A DNA stretch of 64,000 nucleotides, from the NCBI RefSeq assembly GCF_017744045.1, contig NZ_JAGHRD010000001.1. One strand, given 5' to 3'. The stretch is from Pelagimonas sp017744045. Lineage in GTDB: Bacteria > Pseudomonadota > Alphaproteobacteria > Rhodobacterales > Rhodobacteraceae. Of this stretch, positions 52,318 through 61,413 are shown piece by piece; position 1 is the first letter of the stretch; each line of letters begins with the position of its first letter. Both the position numbers and the translations under genes were made by a program. Below the pieces are notes generated by a model. That model worked only from the letters and a program-made list of their open reading frames with translations. It ran no database searches and was not told the origin of the DNA.

Positions 52318-52451
52318 CCCTTGCACATCTGGTCTGTGAGGCTGTCAGTTTTGAGGCCTCGCGCCTGCACGAGATCTGCACATTCTCTCCGCAAGGTCTG
52401 GTGCGCCGGGGTGTCACAACCAAGGCGGATTTATTTGTGTAGGAGAGTGAG

Positions 52452-53915
52452 ATGCTCAGATCCGCAGGGCGGCGGTTTATCGTCGTGGGTATTTTGGTTT
52501 TGTTGATGTTCATCCCGCTGATGTTTGCGGGCGAAGTCATTCAATCGCGTAAGAATTATTCGCAAGGCACGATCCGCGATGTCGGGATGGAATGGGGTGG
52601 CCAGCAGGTTTTGGTCGGCCCGGTCATGGTGATTCCGGTGGAAAAGGAGATCGTGCAGATCAGCACCCGGCCCAAGCTGGACCCGGTGACGGGCGTGGTG
52701 ATGAGCGATGCGGAGACCGGCAAGGAGCTGATGGAACGCTATGAAGAGGTGGTAATCCGGCGCAGTGAAGCGGTCTATCTGCTGCCCGGTGACTTTGAGG
52801 TTGATCTGAGCACCAAAAGCCAGATGCGCGCGCGCGGGATTTTTCAGGTGCCGGTCTATCAGGCCGAGGCGGGCATGGTGTTTGACTTTGATGTCAGCGG
52901 CGCGGAGACGGTGATTGGGCCCAAGGAAACGCTGCTTTGGGATCAGGCTGAGATCGTGATGGAAGTCTCAAACAACCGCGCGCTGCGCGGTGCGGCTGAG
53001 ATGACGCGGGGCGGCGAGGTTTTGGAACTGGCCCCGCTCTCGGGGGCGAGCGGGTTTAAGGCCCTGCTGGGCGATCCGCGTGACTGGCAGGGATACGAGC
53101 TGAAACTGGGCTTTAACGGTGCGCAAAAACTGTTCATTGCTCCGGTGGGGCGTGACAGCAAGGTCACCATGACCAGCGACTGGCCACATCCGAGCTTTGG
53201 CGGGGCATTTCTGCCTGACGCGCGCGAGATCAGCGAGGAAGGGTTCAGCGCGGAATGGAGCATTCCACATCTGGCCCGTCCGCTGCCGCAGATCGGGCGC
53301 GAAGATCCGATCAGCGCCGCGCGGCGCAGCAGCGGCTTTGGGGTGAACTTTATCGAACCGAATGATTTCTACCAAAAGGCCTATCGCGCCGCGAATTACG
53401 GCATTCTGTTCATCGCGCTGACATTCCTGACGATCCTGTTGATCGAACGCGGCAGCGGCAAGCCGGTGCATGCGGTGCAGTATATCCTTGTGGGTCTCAC
53501 GCAATCGGTCTTTGTGCTGTTGATGGTCGCCTATGCGGAACAGATCGGCTTTGCCGCGGCCTATGCGCTGTCGGCGGGGGCGGTGATTGCTTTGCTGACC
53601 TTGTTCGGCTTTATCGCGCTGAAACTGGGGGCGCGGGCGCTGGTTTTGGGGGCGATGCTGATTGTGGTCTATGCGGTGCTCTATCTGATCCTGAACTCGG
53701 CAGATTACGCGCTGATGGCGGGGTCGACCCTGGCCTTTGCTGCGATTGCCCTGACCATGTGGGCGACACGGAACGAGGATTGGTTTGGCCCCGAGAAGGA
53801 GCCGCGCCCGGGCATGCTCCAGCGCATGTTCGGCGCAGCCCCGCGCCCGGCAGCACCAACACCCCCCGCTGCGCCGGCTGCCATGCGGGGAAATCCGGGC
53901 TCTGACCCCTCATAA
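52452..53915 (+). CDS. creD: CreD family inner-membrane protein
   Basis: A 487-residue envelope-integrity protein. It has an N-terminal helix (RRFIVVGILVLLMFIPLMFAG), a long periplasmic domain (about 30-315), and then about five helices (IALTFLTILLIERG onward through GSTLAFAAIALTMW), ending in a Pro/Ala-rich tail. The QGTIRDVGMEWGGQQVLVGPVMVIPV stretch is typical. CreD is controlled by CreBC in enterobacteria, but here the Cre two-component system is not next to it. GGAGAGTGAG precedes the ATG. Confidence 0.9.
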   Translation: MLRSAGRRFIVVGILVLLMFIPLMFAGEVIQSRKNYSQGTIRDVGMEWGGQQVLVGPVMVIPVEKEIVQISTRPKLDPVTGVVMSDAETGKELMERYEEVVIRRSEAVYLLPGDFEVDLSTKSQMRARGIFQVPVYQAEAGMVFDFDVSGAETVIGPKETLLWDQAEIVMEVSNNRALRGAAEMTRGGEVLELAPLSGASGFKALLGDPRDWQGYELKLGFNGAQKLFIAPVGRDSKVTMTSDWPHPSFGGAFLPDAREISEEGFSAEWSIPHLARPLPQIGREDPISAARRSSGFGVNFIEPNDFYQKAYRAANYGILFIALTFLTILLIERGSGKPVHAVQYILVGLTQSVFVLLMVAYAEQIGFAAAYALSAGAVIALLTLFGFIALKLGARALVLGAMLIVVYAVLYLILNSADYALMAGSTLAFAAIALTMWATRNEDWFGPEKEPRPGMLQRMFGAAPRPAAPTPPAAPAAMRGNPGSDPS

Positions 53916-54004
53916 CTCATCTGAACCCTTCTAACCCATAGGAGTTTCCGCGCGCTCGTGCTATACTATAGGCGGAGCGCGCGGTGTCTTTTGAGGATGT
54001 CAAA

Positions 54005-54688
54005 ATGGCCAATTCCAAGACCGAAAAACAGCTTTCTGTCCCATCGAAATATGAACCTTTGTTGGATGGGGACCCGCGCCTTCGCAGCCTTGATTTGCAA
54101 TTGAGTCAGGAGGCGGTCGCGGCCAAACCGATGTTTTCGATCCAGGAGGCGGATGTCGAAGATCTGCCGGATTGGGCCGAGGATGAGCCTGCGCAGGCCA
54201 TAACCGCGCCAAAGCTCAATCAGCATTTGATCAGTTGCACGGCCTTTACCCGCGATGCCAAGGGCGAGGCGAGCTTTTTCTCGGCGCTGTTCAAACAAGA
54301 GGCCAAGCTGAAACAGGTGGGCGTGGTGCAAGAGGCCAAGGCCTTTACCGTGCGCGAGGTCAATGGAGTTGAGACCGAAGTGGGCGTCGCGGTGCGCTTG
54401 CAGGTTGAGGCGTCGGAGTTTTCCTCGGACACCCATGTGTCGATCCCCAATATCGCCGCCGAAGCGCAGTTGGGCATGAGCCGCGCTCAGATGGAGATCA
54501 GCGTGCGCGGCTTTGCCGGGCCTTTGGGCGATCTTCTGCCCGCGCCCGAAAGCGTCAACCTGACCAGCTATGCGCAATATCTTGAGGCCTTCCAGAAGAT
54601 CCAGAAACACGTGTTTTCCAAGGAAAGCCAGGAGGAGGTGACCCCGGTGGTTCTTGGGCAGCATCGCCCGCCCGCCGGGGCCTCCTGA
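54005..54688 (+). CDS. Protein of unknown function
   Basis: A 227-residue cytoplasmic protein I do not recognise. Hydrophilic, with an N-terminal acidic stretch (EDLPDWAEDEP) and a middle region of alternating beta-strand character (KAFTVREVNGVETEVGVAVRLQVEASEFSS). No signal peptide. The ATG at 54005 has GAGGATGTCAAA in front, better than a GTG at 53984. It is convergent with the DUF4399 gene, stops 5 bases apart. Confidence 0.65.
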   Translation: MANSKTEKQLSVPSKYEPLLDGDPRLRSLDLQLSQEAVAAKPMFSIQEADVEDLPDWAEDEPAQAITAPKLNQHLISCTAFTRDAKGEASFFSALFKQEAKLKQVGVVQEAKAFTVREVNGVETEVGVAVRLQVEASEFSSDTHVSIPNIAAEAQLGMSRAQMEISVRGFAGPLGDLLPAPESVNLTSYAQYLEAFQKIQKHVFSKESQEEVTPVVLGQHRPPAGAS

Positions 54689-54693
54689 CAGGG

Positions 54694-55140
54694 TTATTCA
54701 ACCGTGATGGTGATCACCTCGGACATGACGGGCGTGGCATGAGGCACATGGCTGGCATCGCCTAGCACCAGTTGCAGCGTGTGGGTTCCCGGCGCGAGGT
54801 CAATCGTAACCTCGGTCTGGCCACCGCCGAAATGCTTGTGATTGTCATCTGCCGGAACGCCATAGGTCAGTTCCTCGGCCCCGTCTTCGCCCTCACCAAA
54901 AGGCGGGCGGTCGATCAGCAGGTGGTGATGGCCGGTATTGTCCTTTTCGGTCCCGGCCGGGGCGACGCCCATGCCAGAGAGGCCAAAGAGGATGGTCACC
55001 GGGCTGGAGACCGTATCGCCATCGGCAATATTGGCAAAATAGACCTTGGCCCCATCCGGCGCCGGGGTTTCGCCCCCCTGGGCCAGCAGCGGAGAGGCAA
55101 AAGATAGGGACGAGACAAGCAGGGCAGTGCGCAGGATCAT
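54694..55140 (-). CDS. DUF4399 secreted protein
   Basis: A 148-residue exported protein with a signal peptide (ILRTALLVSSLSFASPLLA). The mature part matches DUF4399: VYFANIADGDTVSSPVTILFGLSGMGVAPAG, GHHHLLID and a HKHFGGGQTE segment, with a His-rich motif (NTGHHHLLID; NHKHFG) that may bind metal. Function unknown. It is the only gene in its unit. The upstream gap contains the AEC start. Confidence 0.85.
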   Translation of the reverse strand: MILRTALLVSSLSFASPLLAQGGETPAPDGAKVYFANIADGDTVSSPVTILFGLSGMGVAPAGTEKDNTGHHHLLIDRPPFGEGEDGAEELTYGVPADDNHKHFGGGQTEVTIDLAPGTHTLQLVLGDASHVPHATPVMSEVITITVE

Positions 55141-55287
55141 GGAAAGCTCCGTATCAAAGTGTATTGGAATAAGGTGAGGCTAGCATGACTCTTTGATTCC
55201 CGCCAAAGCGCTTGCAGGCGGGCTTGCGCTGGTCGGCGGATTGGTGTTTGCAAGATCAGTCAGACCTTGCGGACAGGGCCAGCGCTT

Positions 55288-56202
55288 ATGATCTTTCTCA
55301 CCATTCTCAACGGGCTGTTGCCGTCTTTCCTGATGGTCATTCTGGGTGGATTGCTGCGCAATCGGCTGAGCGAGAATGCCTGGGCGGGGCTGGATAAGCT
55401 CAACTTTGAGATCCTGTTTCCGGCGCTGATTTTCACCGCAGCGGCCAGCCGCCCGATTGCGGTGGCCGATATGTTGCGGATCGCCCCGGCGGTCTGGGTG
55501 ATCCTGGGGGTGGGCCTGGTGCTGGGTTATGGCGCGCGGCGCTATGGGCCGCAGCGGTTTCTGGATTTCGCGGGGGGCTGGCAGACCGCTTGGCGGTTCA
55601 ACACGGCGCTGGGCTTTATCGCTGTGGGGGCTTTGCCGGGCGCGGATCTGGGCAAATTGGCGGTGGCTGTGGGCATGGCCATTCCCATGGCAAACCTGAT
55701 GGCGGTCACAGCCTTGTCACGCGGTGGCAGTCTGGGGCTGGGGGCGACCTTGCAAAAGATCGCCCTGAACCCGTTTTTGTTGGCGTCTTTGTCTGGGGTG
55801 GCGGTGGGCCTGTCCGGGTTGAAGATCCCCGGCCCGGTTTTGGCCCCGGTTGAGATGCTGGCCGCTGCGGCGATTCCCGTAGCCTTGATCTCGATCGGAG
55901 CGACGATGGATTGGCGGGCCCTGGCGCGGCTGGACCGGTTCAGCGCCATCCTGTGCGGCGTCAAACTGATGGCGCTGCCTGCCCTGACCTTTCTGGTCTG
56001 CGCGCTGGTTTCGGTCCAGACGAGCCTGATGACCGTGCTGGTGGTCTTTGCCGCCCTGCCCACCGCCTCGGCCGCGCATGTGCTGGCGGCAGGCTTTGGT
56101 GCGGATCGGCGATTGGTGGCGACTTTGATTGCCCAAAGCACATTGTTGGCGGCGCTGAGTTTGCCGGTGTGGATGGCGGCTGTGATGATTTGGGCTGGGT
56201 GA
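55288..56202 (+). CDS. AEC (auxin efflux carrier) family transporter
   Basis: A 304-residue inner-membrane transporter with ten predicted helices (ILNGLLPSFLMVILGGLLR; LDKLNFEILFPALIFTAAAS; AIPVALISIGATMDW). The internal twofold repeat of the bile/arsenite/riboflavin-type transporter fold is visible as two similar halves. It probably exports or imports an organic acid. The ATG at 55288 lies close to the divergent DUF4399 gene. Substrate not determinable. Confidence 0.88.
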   Translation: MIFLTILNGLLPSFLMVILGGLLRNRLSENAWAGLDKLNFEILFPALIFTAAASRPIAVADMLRIAPAVWVILGVGLVLGYGARRYGPQRFLDFAGGWQTAWRFNTALGFIAVGALPGADLGKLAVAVGMAIPMANLMAVTALSRGGSLGLGATLQKIALNPFLLASLSGVAVGLSGLKIPGPVLAPVEMLAAAAIPVALISIGATMDWRALARLDRFSAILCGVKLMALPALTFLVCALVSVQTSLMTVLVVFAALPTASAAHVLAAGFGADRRLVATLIAQSTLLAALSLPVWMAAVMIWAG

Positions 56203-56519
56203 GAGTGAAGCTTCACTATCCCCAAGTGTTTCTCGTCAATTTGTTCCCGAAGGGCTGACCCCGACCGCGGGTGGGGGTGAAGCCCCCGCCCGTGGGGGCG
56301 GTCGGGGGCTGCCCGGCCCGAGGCCGGGCGGGTGACGTGTCAATGGCGCGCATCTTATTTCGCGCAACTCGGGTATCAGTCGGAAACTCACCTCCCTCCC
56401 TGTTTCCTCGCCGCGAACAGAGACCAATAAAACCCCGATATTGTCGCGGGCCTGTCCAAATCCCGCCCCATTGTCACGGCAAACCTGTCTTCAACAAATT
56501 ATTGAAGAGGGACCCGAGC
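56203..56519. other. Gap between AEC transporter and LysR gene
   Basis: No gene. It is rich in GC hairpins (for example CCCCGACC/GGTCGGGG with GGGGG(T)GAAGCCCCC inside, and CCCGGCCCGAGGCCGGGC) from about 56255 to 56332, which look like termination structures for the transporter transcript. The last 100 bases are A/T-richer and hold the LysR promoter region. Confidence 0.6.
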
Positions 56520-57425
56520 ATGGATCGCCTGACCGAAATGGAAGCCTTTGCCACCGTGGTGGATCAGGGCGGATTTACAGATGCCGCCAAGAAGATGGGG
56601 ATTTCGAAATCCGCCGTCTCCAAACACGTCTCCTCGCTTGAGGCCCGGCTGGGCGCACGCCTTTTGAACCGCACCACACGCCGTGTGTCCCCAACCGAAA
56701 TTGGCCTGGCCTATTATGACCGCGCCCGTCGTGTACTGAACGATGCAGGCGAAGCGGATGCCCTGGTCACCTCGATGCAAAGCGCGCCCTCTGGCCTATT
56801 GCGCATCAGCGTTGCGACCGATTTCGGAGTCAATCACCTTAGCCCGCAACTGGGTGATTTCCTGGCTGAATTCCCTGATATCACCGTCAATATGGTGCTC
56901 AACAACCGCTATGTTGAACTGATTTCCGAAGGGTTTGACATGGCGATCCGCATTGGGGAGCTCGAAGACAGCACCCTGCGCGCCCGCAAACTGACCGAGA
57001 CCAGCAAACGCATGATCGCCTCGCCCAAATATTTTGAGCAATATGGCCGTCCGCAGCGCATTGATGATCTGAACGAACACAAGCTTTTGCATTATTCCAA
57101 CCAGTCCAGTGGCAATGTCTGGAAGCTGACCGCGCCGTCGGGTGAAAAGCGTCAGGTTCGCACCGCCGGGTGGCTGACTGTGAATGATGGCCAATCGCTG
57201 CTGAATGCCTGTGTGGCGGGCCTTGGCATCGCTTACCTGCCCTCTTACCTCTATCACGAAGCGATGGAGGCCGGTCTGGTCGAGGATGCGATCCCCGATC
57301 TGCCGCAGGAAACCCAAGGCATCTATGCCGTCTACCCGCCGGGCCGCTTTACCCAGCCCAAAGTGCGCGCCTTTATCGACTATCTGGTGCATGCCTTTGC
57401 CGAGAAAGGCCCGGAACGCTGGTAA
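56520..57425 (+). CDS. LysR family transcriptional regulator
   Basis: A 301-residue regulator. N-terminal winged helix: MEAFATVVDQGGFTDAAKKMGISKSAVSKHVSSLEARLGARLLNRTTRRVSPTE. The C-terminal ligand domain (about 90-300) has LLRISVATDFGVNHLSPQLGDFLAEFPDI. The ATG at 56520 is the family start, and the longer frame to 56271 runs through the GC hairpins. No divergent target gene is adjacent, so the regulon is unknown. Confidence 0.93.
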   Translation: MDRLTEMEAFATVVDQGGFTDAAKKMGISKSAVSKHVSSLEARLGARLLNRTTRRVSPTEIGLAYYDRARRVLNDAGEADALVTSMQSAPSGLLRISVATDFGVNHLSPQLGDFLAEFPDITVNMVLNNRYVELISEGFDMAIRIGELEDSTLRARKLTETSKRMIASPKYFEQYGRPQRIDDLNEHKLLHYSNQSSGNVWKLTAPSGEKRQVRTAGWLTVNDGQSLLNACVAGLGIAYLPSYLYHEAMEAGLVEDAIPDLPQETQGIYAVYPPGRFTQPKVRAFIDYLVHAFAEKGPERW

Positions 57426-57452
57426 CTCTACCTTCCACAGTTCTTCCCTGTA

Positions 57453-57504
57453 GCCTGCAAATGCAGGCCTCCTATCCACCCGGGCCGATTGGTCCGGGTT
57501 TTTC
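57453..57504 (+). terminator. Tandem hairpins after the LysR gene
   Basis: GCCTGCA-AA-TGCAGGC (57453-57468), then ACCCGGGCC-GATT-GGTCCGGGT followed by TTTTC (57478-57504). The second is a good intrinsic terminator, between convergent genes. Confidence 0.8.
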
Positions 57505-57520
57505 TTTTGGTTTGGTCCCG

Positions 57521-58462
57521 TCACTCCGTCGAAATCAGCACGGCCTCAATCCGGCGGTTGGCTTTGCGGCCTTCGGGGGTGAGGTTGGAGGCGATGGGGG
57601 AGAGGTAGCCGACGCCATCCGCGCCGATTTGCCCGGCGGGAATGCCGTGGCGGTCGCGCAGATAGGTCACGGCGGCCGAGGCGCGTTTGCGCGACAGGGC
57701 CTGGTTGCCCTCCAAAGAGCCGACCGCGTCGGTATGGCCGACAAACAGCACCTGACGCGTGGGATTGGCCGTCAGATAATCGGCAATCGCATCCAGTGAG
57801 GCGACACTGCCCTCACCCAGCGAGGCCGAGCCGGTTTGAAACACCAGATCGCTCAGGATGGCATGGCCTTGCGTTTCCAGCTGATCGGCGATGGCGCTGT
57901 CGGTCACAGCAGCGGTGGGCAGGGCCGCGCCCGTGGCGCGCACGCGCCCGCCGCCATCCCCGGCGCGGACGATCTGGACGTAACCGTTGCTTTTGTCCTG
58001 CGAGGCCAATAGCGCCACCGCCTGCCCCTTGGGGCCGGTGGCCGACAGGAAATGGTAATCGGTCAGATCGACAAACATGTCCGGCGCAGGCAGGACAAAG
58101 GTTTGAAAGCGAAAATCAAACCCGCCGCAGCGCGCCGAGGCGCAATCCAGCGCCACATCAAACCCCGCCTCGCGCAATTGATCGCGCAGTGGCTGGATCA
58201 TTTGCAAAGGCGTCAGCCCGCTGGCCTTGATCCGCCAGGATTGCACGCGCACCACCCCTTCGAAACGTTGGGTTGGCAGACCTGCATCCGCGCTCCAAGG
58301 TGCAATCGGCAGGGCAAAAGCCCCCTTTTGCTGCACCACTTCGCGCGTCAATTCGGCCCCGCTGGGCAGGGCGAGATCCTGAGCGGCCACAGGGCCAGCC
58401 ATGGCGGCGGCCCAAAACGCGAGCAATGCCGCCTTAGCGATGTTGCGAATGGTAGTCGTCAT
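57521..58462 (-). CDS. OmpA-like peptidoglycan-associated protein
   Basis: A 313-residue exported protein. A signal peptide (IAKAALLAFWAAAMAGPVAAQ), then a region of unknown fold, and from about residue 205 an OmpA C-terminal domain with VLFVGHTDAVGSLEGNQALSRKRASAAVTYL, which binds peptidoglycan. The N-terminal domain contains one cysteine pair (DCASARCGG). The ATG at 58462 overlaps the end of the AhpD-like gene by 29 bases, so the two are cotranscribed. Confidence 0.85.
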   Translation of the reverse strand: MTTTIRNIAKAALLAFWAAAMAGPVAAQDLALPSGAELTREVVQQKGAFALPIAPWSADAGLPTQRFEGVVRVQSWRIKASGLTPLQMIQPLRDQLREAGFDVALDCASARCGGFDFRFQTFVLPAPDMFVDLTDYHFLSATGPKGQAVALLASQDKSNGYVQIVRAGDGGGRVRATGAALPTAAVTDSAIADQLETQGHAILSDLVFQTGSASLGEGSVASLDAIADYLTANPTRQVLFVGHTDAVGSLEGNQALSRKRASAAVTYLRDRHGIPAGQIGADGVGYLSPIASNLTPEGRKANRRIEAVLISTE

Positions 58463-59003
58463 TGGGACGCATATCTGTGGCACTGGCAACGCGGTTGGAC
58501 ATGTTAAAGAACCCGGTGACATTGGCGATGTCCCAGATGTCACGGTCGCTGAACCCGGCATCGCGCAGCGCTTCGCGGTCATATTCGGCAATCTCGGCGC
58601 TGGCCTTGGTGACTTTCTCGGCAAAATTCAGCATGGCGCGCTGGCGCTGCGAGAGATCCGCCACGCGCCAGTTCATCACCAGCATTTCGCCCAGTTTCGG
58701 ATCGCCCGACAGCTCGCGCACCGCCGCGCCATGGGCCGTCAGGCAGTAGAAACAGCGATTGATGGCCGAGACGACAACGGCAATCATCTCGCGCTCCAGC
58801 TTGGACAGCCCGCTATCGGCCAGCATCAGATCGTTATAAAGCGCGGTGAACGCGTTCAGCTTGTCGATGTCAAAAGCATGGGCGCGCAGCACATTGGGCA
58901 CCATGCCCAGCTTGTCCTGACAGATGTCGAAATATTTCTGGGTCTGTTCGGGCAGCGGATCAACCATGGGCAGGTTGAGCGCGGTGGGGAGATCTTGGCT
59001 CAT
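58434..59003 (-). CDS. AhpD-like peroxidase-related protein
   Basis: A 189-residue carboxymuconolactone-decarboxylase-fold protein. The redox CxxC-type motif is INRCFYCLTAHG, and GMVPNVLRAHAFD and RQRAMLNFAEKVTK fit peroxidase-related enzymes of the AhpD family. It may reduce alkyl hydroperoxides. It overlaps the GNAT gene upstream by 4 bases and the OmpA-like gene downstream by 29 bases. Confidence 0.88.
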   Translation of the reverse strand: MSQDLPTALNLPMVDPLPEQTQKYFDICQDKLGMVPNVLRAHAFDIDKLNAFTALYNDLMLADSGLSKLEREMIAVVVSAINRCFYCLTAHGAAVRELSGDPKLGEMLVMNWRVADLSQRQRAMLNFAEKVTKASAEIAEYDREALRDAGFSDRDIWDIANVTGFFNMSNRVASATDMRPNDDYHSQHR

Positions 59004-59749
59004 GTCTCATCGCTTTCTGCATCGCTGAGGATGCGGTAATGGTAGCGGCTGGTAATTTCGAGCTGCAAGGACTGGTACAGCCCATTGGCATGTTCGTTGG
59101 CTTCGGTGACCAGGGCCCCGATCCAGCGCGCACCCTTGCGTTGGGCCCAAAGCGCGGCGCAGCGCATCATCCAGGCCCCAAGCCCCTTGCCGCGATGGTC
59201 CTCGCGAATTTCCAGGGCGTGGACCAGGGCAACACCGTCATGAATGGCGCAAAACCCCGTGCCTGCCGGTCGGTCACTGACGCGGCCAAACAACCCGGTT
59301 TTGGGGGCAGAGCAGCGCTCCATCACCTGGATACGGGCCGGGTCCAACCCGCCTTCCTCCCAGATTTCAAACATCACCGCCAAGGGTTCCCAGATCGCAA
59401 AAGCGGTCACGCGGGGCAGGGGGCGGTCGGTCAGGGTTTCGATTGGGGCCAGCCGGATCACGGTCGGGTCAACCTTGTCATAACCGCGCGCGGCCAAAGC
59501 CTCGTCCAGCGCGGTTTCGCCCTGCCGGATCATGAATAGCGGCGATTGCCCCATCAGGCGCATGGCGGATTCGGCGGCGGGCAAGTCTTCGGGTTGCCAG
59601 GGGCTTTTGGCCGTGGTGGCAGAAACGCGTTTTCCGCCCCCGCGCCCCTCGCGCAAAAGCCATGGTCCCGCCTCGACCAGCGCGGCGGCGGGCCAGGTTT
59701 TGTCTATCGCGGCAAAGAGCGTGTCTTTGCCCGGACTGTCTTTGAGCAT
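59000..59749 (-). CDS. GNAT family N-acetyltransferase
   Basis: A 249-residue acetyltransferase of two GNAT-like halves. The C-terminal half has the acetyl-CoA motif IREDHRGKGLGAWMMRCAALWAQRKG, and ALVTEANEHANGLYQSL. The N-terminal half is divergent. The ATG at 59749 has AAGGCG upstream. ATG 59794 is an alternative without a ribosome-binding site. Its stop overlaps the AhpD-like start by 4 bases, so it heads a three-gene operon. Confidence 0.82.
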   Translation of the reverse strand: MLKDSPGKDTLFAAIDKTWPAAALVEAGPWLLREGRGGGKRVSATTAKSPWQPEDLPAAESAMRLMGQSPLFMIRQGETALDEALAARGYDKVDPTVIRLAPIETLTDRPLPRVTAFAIWEPLAVMFEIWEEGGLDPARIQVMERCSAPKTGLFGRVSDRPAGTGFCAIHDGVALVHALEIREDHRGKGLGAWMMRCAALWAQRKGARWIGALVTEANEHANGLYQSLQLEITSRYHYRILSDAESDET

Positions 59750-59812
59750 CTGTGTCACGCCTTGTTTATGGCGCGGCTTGGCGATGCTGTCCATGCGCGA
59801 TGATGCGCGCCG

Positions 59813-60538
59813 TCACGTGTCGGGAAACAAGGTGGCGAGCGCGGCCATGGCGTGATCAACCTGCGCCCCATCCGCGCCCCGGATCACCACATTGGCCCCA
59901 TAAACCCCGTCCTTTTGGAACGGGTAAGACCCAAAGGACAGATCGGCATATTGCGCGGCCAGATCGGCGAGCGGCCCGGCTATATCGCCTTCGCCGCGAT
60001 AGATGCGCAGCGATTGGCTTAGCAAGGGGGAGCCGCCGGTCAGATTTGGCAAAAGGCTGGCCACCATGGCCTGAAACACCGCCGGAACCCCGGCCATGAC
60101 ATGCACATTTTCGATGCTGAACCCCGGCGCGATGGAAACCGGATTGTCGATCAGTGTCGCCCCATGAGGAATGCGCGCCATGCGCAGGCGCGCCGCGTTC
60201 AACTCGGTGCCCTGACGGTCATAATGCGCCTGCAAACGCGCCCGCGCCTCGTCCTGAACATCAATGCCGGTGCCAAAAGCCTCGGCAATGCAATCGGCGG
60301 TGATGTCATCATGGGTCGGCCCAATCCCGCCCGAGGTCACCACCACATCATAAGCAGCGCGCAACCCGTTCACGGCGGCGATAATGGCAGCTTTGTCATC
60401 GCTCACAACGCGCACCTCTTTCAGATCGATGCCATGTTTGGTGAATTCCTGCGCGAGGAAATGCATATTGGCGTCACGGGTGCGCCCGGACAGGATTTCA
60501 TCCCCGATGACAAGCATGGCAGCGCTGGGATTGGACAT
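59813..60538 (-). CDS. CinA-like molybdopterin-binding domain protein
   Basis: A 241-residue competence/damage-inducible protein A family member. The molybdopterin-binding-like fold has AMLVIGDEILSGRTRDAN at the start, TSGGIGPTHDDITADCIAEAF in the middle and IPHGATLIDNPVS. The CinA C-terminal amidase domain is absent. It may hydrolyse pyrophosphate bonds of ADP-ribose or similar. It is separated from the GNAT gene by 63 bases, so co-transcription is possible. Confidence 0.87.
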   Translation of the reverse strand: MSNPSAAMLVIGDEILSGRTRDANMHFLAQEFTKHGIDLKEVRVVSDDKAAIIAAVNGLRAAYDVVVTSGGIGPTHDDITADCIAEAFGTGIDVQDEARARLQAHYDRQGTELNAARLRMARIPHGATLIDNPVSIAPGFSIENVHVMAGVPAVFQAMVASLLPNLTGGSPLLSQSLRIYRGEGDIAGPLADLAAQYADLSFGSYPFQKDGVYGANVVIRGADGAQVDHAMAALATLFPDT

Positions 60539-60635
60539 ATCTGCACTCCTTTATCTTGCGCCCAAGGATAGAGCCGCGCGCGCTGGCTGCAAGCGCTGCT
60601 TCCCTCTTTTGTAATGGCGCGCTAAGCCTGTGCTT

Positions 60636-61361
60636 ATGAAGTTTGCCGCCCCCCTGATCCCCGCCACGCTGATCCGCCGCTATAAACGTTTTCTGGCTGA
60701 TTGCCTGTTGGAGGATGGGCGCGAAATTACCGCCCATGTGGCCAATCCCGGCTCGATGCTGGGGCTCAAGGATGAAGGATTGCGCGTCTGGCTGGAACCC
60801 AATGATGACCCCAAACGCAAGCTGAAATTCGCTTGGCGGTTGGTGGAGCATGAGGGCGGGCATTTCACCGGAGTCGATACCGGGGTGCCCAATAAGATGC
60901 TCAAAGCGGCGCTGATGGCGGGTGAGGTTGCGGGGCTGACGGGCTATGATCTGGTGCGCCCCGAGGTGAAATACGGCGAAAACAGCCGCATCGACTTTCT
61001 GCTGACCGGGGCGGGGCAGCGTGATTGCTATGTCGAAGTGAAATCAGTGACCCTGTCGCGCCAACCCGGCCTGGCCGAATTTCCCGACAGCGTTACGGCA
61101 CGTGGCACCAAACATCTGGGCGAGTTGGCCAATATGGCCCAAACGGGCCAGCGCGCGATCATGCTCTACCTGATCCAGCGCACCGATTGCAGCTCGATGA
61201 CTTTGGCCGCCGACATCGACAAAAAATATGCCGCCGCCTTTGAGCAGGCCACGGCATCGGGTGTCGAAGTGCTGTGCTTTGACTGCGCCATTTCCCCGCA
61301 ATCAGTGAAACTTGGGCGAAGCCTGCCCTTTTCCACTTCGCCCCTGTCTTCTTCGGGCTGA
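60636..61361 (+). CDS. sfsA: Sugar fermentation stimulation protein SfsA
   Basis: A 241-residue nuclease-like protein, role unclear (named for maltose metabolism in E. coli). Conserved RRYKRFLADCLLEDGREITAHVANPGSM is at the N-terminus, KYGENSRIDFLL and CYVEVKSVTLSRQ contain the predicted catalytic acidic and lysine residues. Its last residues (FSTSPLSSSG) and stop lie inside a reverse-oriented copy of the intergenic element. The ATG at 60636 is chosen. A GTG is 6 bases upstream. Confidence 0.92.
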   Translation: MKFAAPLIPATLIRRYKRFLADCLLEDGREITAHVANPGSMLGLKDEGLRVWLEPNDDPKRKLKFAWRLVEHEGGHFTGVDTGVPNKMLKAALMAGEVAGLTGYDLVRPEVKYGENSRIDFLLTGAGQRDCYVEVKSVTLSRQPGLAEFPDSVTARGTKHLGELANMAQTGQRAIMLYLIQRTDCSSMTLAADIDKKYAAAFEQATASGVEVLCFDCAISPQSVKLGRSLPFSTSPLSSSG

Positions 61362-61397
61362 AAATATCCCGGGGGGCGCGGGGGGCTGGCCCCCCGC
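61347..61397 (-). repeat. Reverse copy of the TATTTTCAGCCC-tail intergenic element
   Basis: On the minus strand: GGGGGGCCAGCCCCCC hairpin, then CCCCGGGATATTTTCAGC and CCGAAGAAGAC. It overlaps the 3' end of sfsA and supplies its stop codon. It is also downstream of ppaC. Confidence 0.85.
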
Positions 61398-61413
61398 TCA
61401 CCGAAAAAAGGGC

